Origin: Akebia trifoliata
Lineage: Eukaryota > Streptophyta > Magnoliopsida > Ranunculales > Lardizabalaceae
Direction of reading: 5' to 3'
Length of the DNA stretch: 64,000 nucleotides
NCBI GenBank assembly: GCA_017979445.1
Contig: CM030706.1
Coordinates: 21,159,884 to 21,223,883, forward strand
A model generated the notes under the pieces. It was not told where the DNA came from, did not search any database, and saw only the letters and a program-made list of their open reading frames with translations. The translations under genes were made by a program, and so were the position numbers. Shown here piece after piece: positions 60,751 through 64,000 of the stretch. How positions within the stretch are numbered: position 1 is the first letter of the stretch; each line of letters begins with the position of its first letter.

Positions 60751-61330
60751 ACGTGGCTGTAGTAACTTGTATGGGAGTTAAACTATGGTCCTGTTTTGCG
60801 GATTCAACTCTCAAGGAAGCAATGTACGGCTGCTTACCTTTCTTCAACCCGTTCTTCAACTGAATGGTTGAAATCAATTTTCCCTCTTCTTTGTCTGTGG
60901 AGACGGGAACAAAGCTTGGACATTCACCTAGCATGCTCAAGGTGTTGGTGAATGGCATCGGTACAACCCTATTCTGTCGCATGAAATCCATTCCAATGAC
61001 AACTCTAAACTCATCGACTGGAACTGCAAGTAAATCAAGCTTACCCTTTCATGTATCTATCTTGATGGACACTGACTTGGCTGAATCTTGGATAGGAGTG
61101 GCTTGGGAGTTTAAATCTTTCATACGGCTGAACCCTTATTGAGCCGGATATTGAGATGCTTCGCCTCTGCAGGGGTAATGAAGATGTGCGTTGCTCTTGT
61201 ATCAACCATTGCCTGGGTGGTTTTCCCACCAACTTCAATATCAACATACATAAGACCCTTCCGTTTTGACTATTCTGAGTCTCAGATGTTTGCTTCATTG
61301 CATTCAAAAGATGCAAGGCTCCCATGTGAG
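60749..61330 (-). pseudogene. Element J protease (pseudogene)
   Basis: The active-site motif appears on the minus strand as VDTRATHIFI (Asp codon 61201-61203); the usual form in the family is DTGATH, so the catalytic Gly is changed. A frame break follows NKGSAV. The C-terminal frame 60991-60749 contains MDFMRQNRVVPM, matching the conserved LGMDF-type end of the gypsy protease region. Confidence 0.82.
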
Positions 61331-61399
61331 GAGAATTTTCATCATCTCTCCCACTTGTACTCTTGTGACTAGGGTTACTCTGGGATGCTAAAAGTGCAG

Positions 61400-62477
61400 T
61401 CAGTTTGGCTCACTGTGGGCACTTAATTTTCTTATGAGGCCCACCACACAAAATGCATACTTGCTTGTGACGACGCTTGATTGGCGAGGTACTTCTGCTC
61501 TACGAATGGGAGGAGTTCTGTGAGGATCTCGGACTGGAACTCTTTCTATGCCCTCCATTCTTACCATTCAAAGACTTCTTTGTGTACTCAGGTTGCTGGT
61601 AGCAACCCTTCGACTAAGGATGTACATACTACTGGCTCCCTTCCGCGGGAGTATAATCAGTCAACCACTCGGCTACTGCAATTGCAGAAGAGAAATTTTC
61701 CACACATTGCCGTTGGAGTTCTGTCTGAACCCAAGGCTTGAGTTCTTCTTGGAATGAAAACAGCTTGTCTTTCTCTAACATGTCATGGATATCAAGCATC
61801 AAGGCGGACAACTAATTGACGTACTCGTGAACTGCACCTGTATGTTGGAGTTGCCTCAACTTTCTGTGGGCAATGAACTCCACGTTCTCTGGTAAGAACT
61901 GGTGCTTCAATTCTTTCTTGAGGTCCTCCCATGTATCGGTGGAACATTGGCCACATTCCATCTCTGTGTATTTTGTTCGCCACCATAGCTTGGCGTCACC
62001 TGCAAAGTACATAGAAGTAGTTGTTACTTTTACCTCTTCTGAATTCGGACGAGCTACACGGAAGTACTGCTTCATGTGGAACAGGAAATTCTCGAGCTTT
62101 TTCACATCACGAACACCATCGAAGGTGCATGGCTCGGGTACTCGCAAGCGCGAGGGAGAAGCATCTCTACTGGTAGGCCGATCATTAACGACGGCTTGGA
62201 CCAGGAGACCTACCTTCGTAGTGAGCTCCGTAATCTGTTCCTGTAAGGCGGCTAGGTTACCTCGGGTATCTTCCTCAAGGTCTTCTACTCTAGCTCTAAA
62301 GGTCACTGATTCTACTTCCAACGTGTGCTGTCGACCATCTAATTGCGTAATACCATCAACGAGACCGGATAGCATGGCTACCTTATCTTCAAATACCTCG
62401 ATGCATTCCTTGTTTGTACATGGTGCAGGTGTGTTTGGATCGGGTTGGTCCACGGTACTAATAGTTCCTCTTGCCAT
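61400..62477 (-). pseudogene. gag: Element J Gag (N-terminal frame open, then broken)
   Basis: Frame 62477-61812 (221 codons) starts MARGTISTVD seventy-odd bases after the PBS. Residues about 55-95 form a likely coiled coil (RVEDLEEDT, ALQEQITELTTKVG). A retrotransposon gag domain follows from about residue 130 (FLFHMKQYFRVA, AKLWWRTKY, WEDLKKELKHQFLPEN). A stop then falls after VHEYVN; homology continues in frames such as 61811-61629. A zinc knuckle C-x2-C-x3-H-x4-C (CILCGGPHKKIKCP, 61419-61457) is one residue shorter than the usual spacing. The type fits chromovirus Gag. Confidence 0.87.
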
Positions 62478-62535
62478 CGTTCGCGTGAACTAAATGGAAT
62501 CTCGGGGGAATACCAATTGTACTCAAACAACTATA

Positions 62536-62547
62536 GCTCTGATACCA
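62536..62547 (-). other. Element J primer binding site
   Basis: The minus strand reads TGGTATCAGAGC, the initiator-Met tRNA type, two bases from the 5' LTR. Confidence 0.9.
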
Positions 62548-62549
62548 AC

Positions 62550-63117
62550 TGTCATGGTCGTATTCTTTCGAAGCGAGGTCGTGCAGCGTAAGGGGGTCAA
62601 ATCCACTTTCAAGCCTATAAAATGATCGTACACCACACACACGTAGCTAGCAAACAAGTAAATGAGGCAATCACGAGGCAAGCCCGGAGGCAACTTTGTT
62701 GATATAATATTGATTACACGGGGTAACGCGTTACAAAAGCAATAAATGCGTTACAAGCAATAGATGATCCTATGACATGCGGGACTTCCACAAAGCTGGG
62801 CTTCAAGGCTTCAACAAGTGGGTGTAGGCCGGGGATTGGGATAGCACTGACACCCTTCCTACAAAGAGTGCGCTAAGTCTTTCCCAAGTTTCTAGAAGGA
62901 AACATCAAAAGTGGAGGCCGGTCATACTCCCTTATTACATAAATGCCACTAACCCTAGCACGAGGTTGACATGTACCTCTAAGCTAACAGATATGCCCTG
63001 GTACGGGGGTTGACATGGCTTCATAACGAGCCTTACATACTGTTACATTGGTGCTCCCAAGTAGCTTCGGGGCGAGCTTACACCTAACTCTAGGTGACAG
63101 ATGATATGGCTATTACA
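62550..63117 (-). repeat. Element J 5' LTR
   Basis: 568 bp, TGTCATGGTCG... to ...GGCTATTACA on the + strand. Confidence 0.95.
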
Positions 63118-64000
63118 CCCGGGCACACCCCACCCTGTTTTGCACATACCACTAGCATGTTTACTACTTTGCACACTTGCATATCACTAATAGCCAACGT
63201 GGCACTAGTGCGTGGCCCGGTCTCTTCTGACATGTGACGTTATTCATGAAAATCACAACTCTAGTCACGTACCTTAGGGTATATTAAACTGGGACATCAG
63301 TACCGTCTGATCAGGTGACTCTGAAAGGTATATCGATGCACCTAGGCCGGAGCGACCTGAGCCTTTGACCTATTATAAGTCGCACAGTCACATGTCCTAT
63401 TTGCCAACGTAGTACTAGTACGTGGTCAGTCCCCTCGTGGAATGCTAAACTATTTATGAAAACTGCAACTCTTAACTTGTATCCATGGGTATATCAAAGA
63501 TGATCCAAGTACATCAGTTGCACTTCTTGGTCAAAACCAATGCCTAAACAAGATCCTGCTCGGATGTACTACAGTACTAGGAGGATAGACTACGTCTATT
63601 CTAGAAAAGAGGTGATTTAAGAGTGCCTTTGCTCAAGCATTATGCGCCACTTCTGATCTGAGGATTAAACTGGTTGTTTTTGGCTTTAGAGAAGTGAGTT
63701 GAAGTTTTAGATTCTCATCTATACGATATATCAAACCAAGTCACCACGTACCGTCTGATTGAGTACGCTCGAGAGGTATATAGGTGTACTTGGACAAGGG
63801 TGGCCAGATAAAAATGTATTTCACATAGTAAGCTTAGTGTCTAGAAACCTCCCTTATAAGTCATGACTCCAACTTATCGTAGGTGATCCCGGGTTGTTTA
63901 TTGAATGGGACCTTGTGAATGATGAATGTATGTGAATAATGACATCATGAATGTATGTGAATGATGACATCAAAATATATGAGAATGATGAGATCAGAAT
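63118..64000 (+). other. Element H leader, second part
   Basis: Continues from 59163 after J. It contains palindromes GCACTAGTGC (63202-63211) and GTACTAGTAC (63412-63421), 210 bp apart, and the module shared with Athila-like leaders (about 63510-63700) with hairpin ATAGAC-TAC-GTCTAT at 63585-63599. It ends in short repeats of a GAATGATGACATCA-type word (63920-64000). No coding sequence is recognised. Confidence 0.8.

Larger units (their letters stand above)
59164..63117 (-). mobile_element. Element J: chromovirus-like Ty3/gypsy element, internally deleted
   Basis: Minus-strand element of 3954 bp with LTRs at 59164-59745 and 62550-63117. The TSD copies CCTAG (59159-59163) and CCCGG (63118-63122) differ by two CpG-type transitions; the empty site is the CCCGGGCACACC block seen in K and G. 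The PBS, PPT, gag, protease and a piece of RT remain; RNaseH and integrase are not recognisable. At about 2.8 kb the interior is roughly half of a complete element. Confidence 0.92.
54676..64000 (+). mobile_element. Element H: Ogre/Tat-like LTR retrotransposon, 5' part
   Basis: Plus-strand element with 5' LTR at 54676-56337, PBS at 56339-56356 and a long leader, interrupted by element J (59164-63117) and continuing to the window end. The leader contains the same landmarks, in the same order, as F and G, but is about 2 kb longer before the CCCGGGCACACC block. Its gag-pol and 3' LTR are not in the window, so its TSD (possibly CCCAT at 54671-54675) cannot be confirmed. Confidence 0.88.

Noticed and set aside
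61873..62493. Plus-strand frame of 206 codons
   Set aside because: Antisense to the gag of element J, whose minus-strand product has clear Gag motifs.
1..64000. Host genes, tRNAs, rRNAs or a novel gene cluster
   Set aside because: Each larger frame was assigned to a retrotransposon or shown to be a shadow or repeat; nothing left supports a cellular gene.

Overview
The window is plant nuclear DNA, almost certainly an AT-rich heterochromatic region of an angiosperm. I see no host gene, tRNA, rRNA or other cellular gene. Everything recognisable is LTR retrotransposon, mostly Ty3/gypsy (Metaviridae), inserted into one another. Two families dominate. One is Athila-like: LTRs of about 1.2 kb with ends TGATGAG...CTCATCA, a PBS of the form TGGCGCCGCTGCCGGGGA, and a gag-PR-RT-RNaseH-INT polyprotein. 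The other is Ogre/Tat-like: LTRs of 1.57-1.74 kb with ends TGTAGACACCCC...GCGCTTTCA, PBS TGGCGACTCCGCTGGGGA, polypurine tract AAAGAGGGGC, and only integrase and linker remnants of coding sequence. A third, chromovirus-like element with a TGGTATCAGAGC (initiator-Met type) PBS lies near the right end.

Insertion order can be read from target-site duplications (TSDs) and sequence continuity. Remnant K (53449-54675, Ogre-like, oldest) received Athila element A (before position 1 to 53448, + strand). A's gag is split at 2493/46543 by Ogre-like element G (2494-46542, - strand, TSD AAACT/GAACC). G's 3' UTR minisatellite is split at 5045/38406 by Ogre-like element F (5046-38405, - strand, perfect TSD GGTGG). 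F carries three insertions: Athila element B (9088-20103, + strand, TSD CATGC), a solo LTR (20122-21839, TSD ATTCC), and full-length Athila element C (24510-35036, - strand). The 3' LTR of B holds a further 3.1-kb insertion (16555-19697, TSD ATTCT). G also holds a solo LTR (42648-44306). On the right, Ogre-like element H starts at 54676 on the + strand and runs out of the window. It is interrupted by chromovirus-like element J (59164-63117, - strand, TSD CCTAG/CCCGG).

Coding capacity fits this order. A is riddled with stops, B has a few stops, a frameshift and an internal deletion, and C keeps one 1112-codon frame covering gag, PR and part of RT but is frameshifted in RT, RNaseH and INT. F and G lack gag, PR and RT. 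J keeps a readable gag, a mutated protease and a small RT fragment. No element looks autonomous as it stands.

The observations most worth checking are outside the coding regions. (1) About 170 nt of untranslated leader, including a hairpin ATAGAC-N3-GTCTAT, is shared by the Athila-like and Ogre-like families although their LTRs and primers differ. (2) In the Ogre-like leaders a 10-bp palindrome occurs twice at exactly 210 bp spacing in three elements, and its two versions differ by a compensatory pair change. (3) The 3' UTRs carry minisatellites of about 51 and 33 bp. (4) The Athila-like elements carry a second copy of their polypurine tract about 1.06 kb upstream of the 3' LTR.
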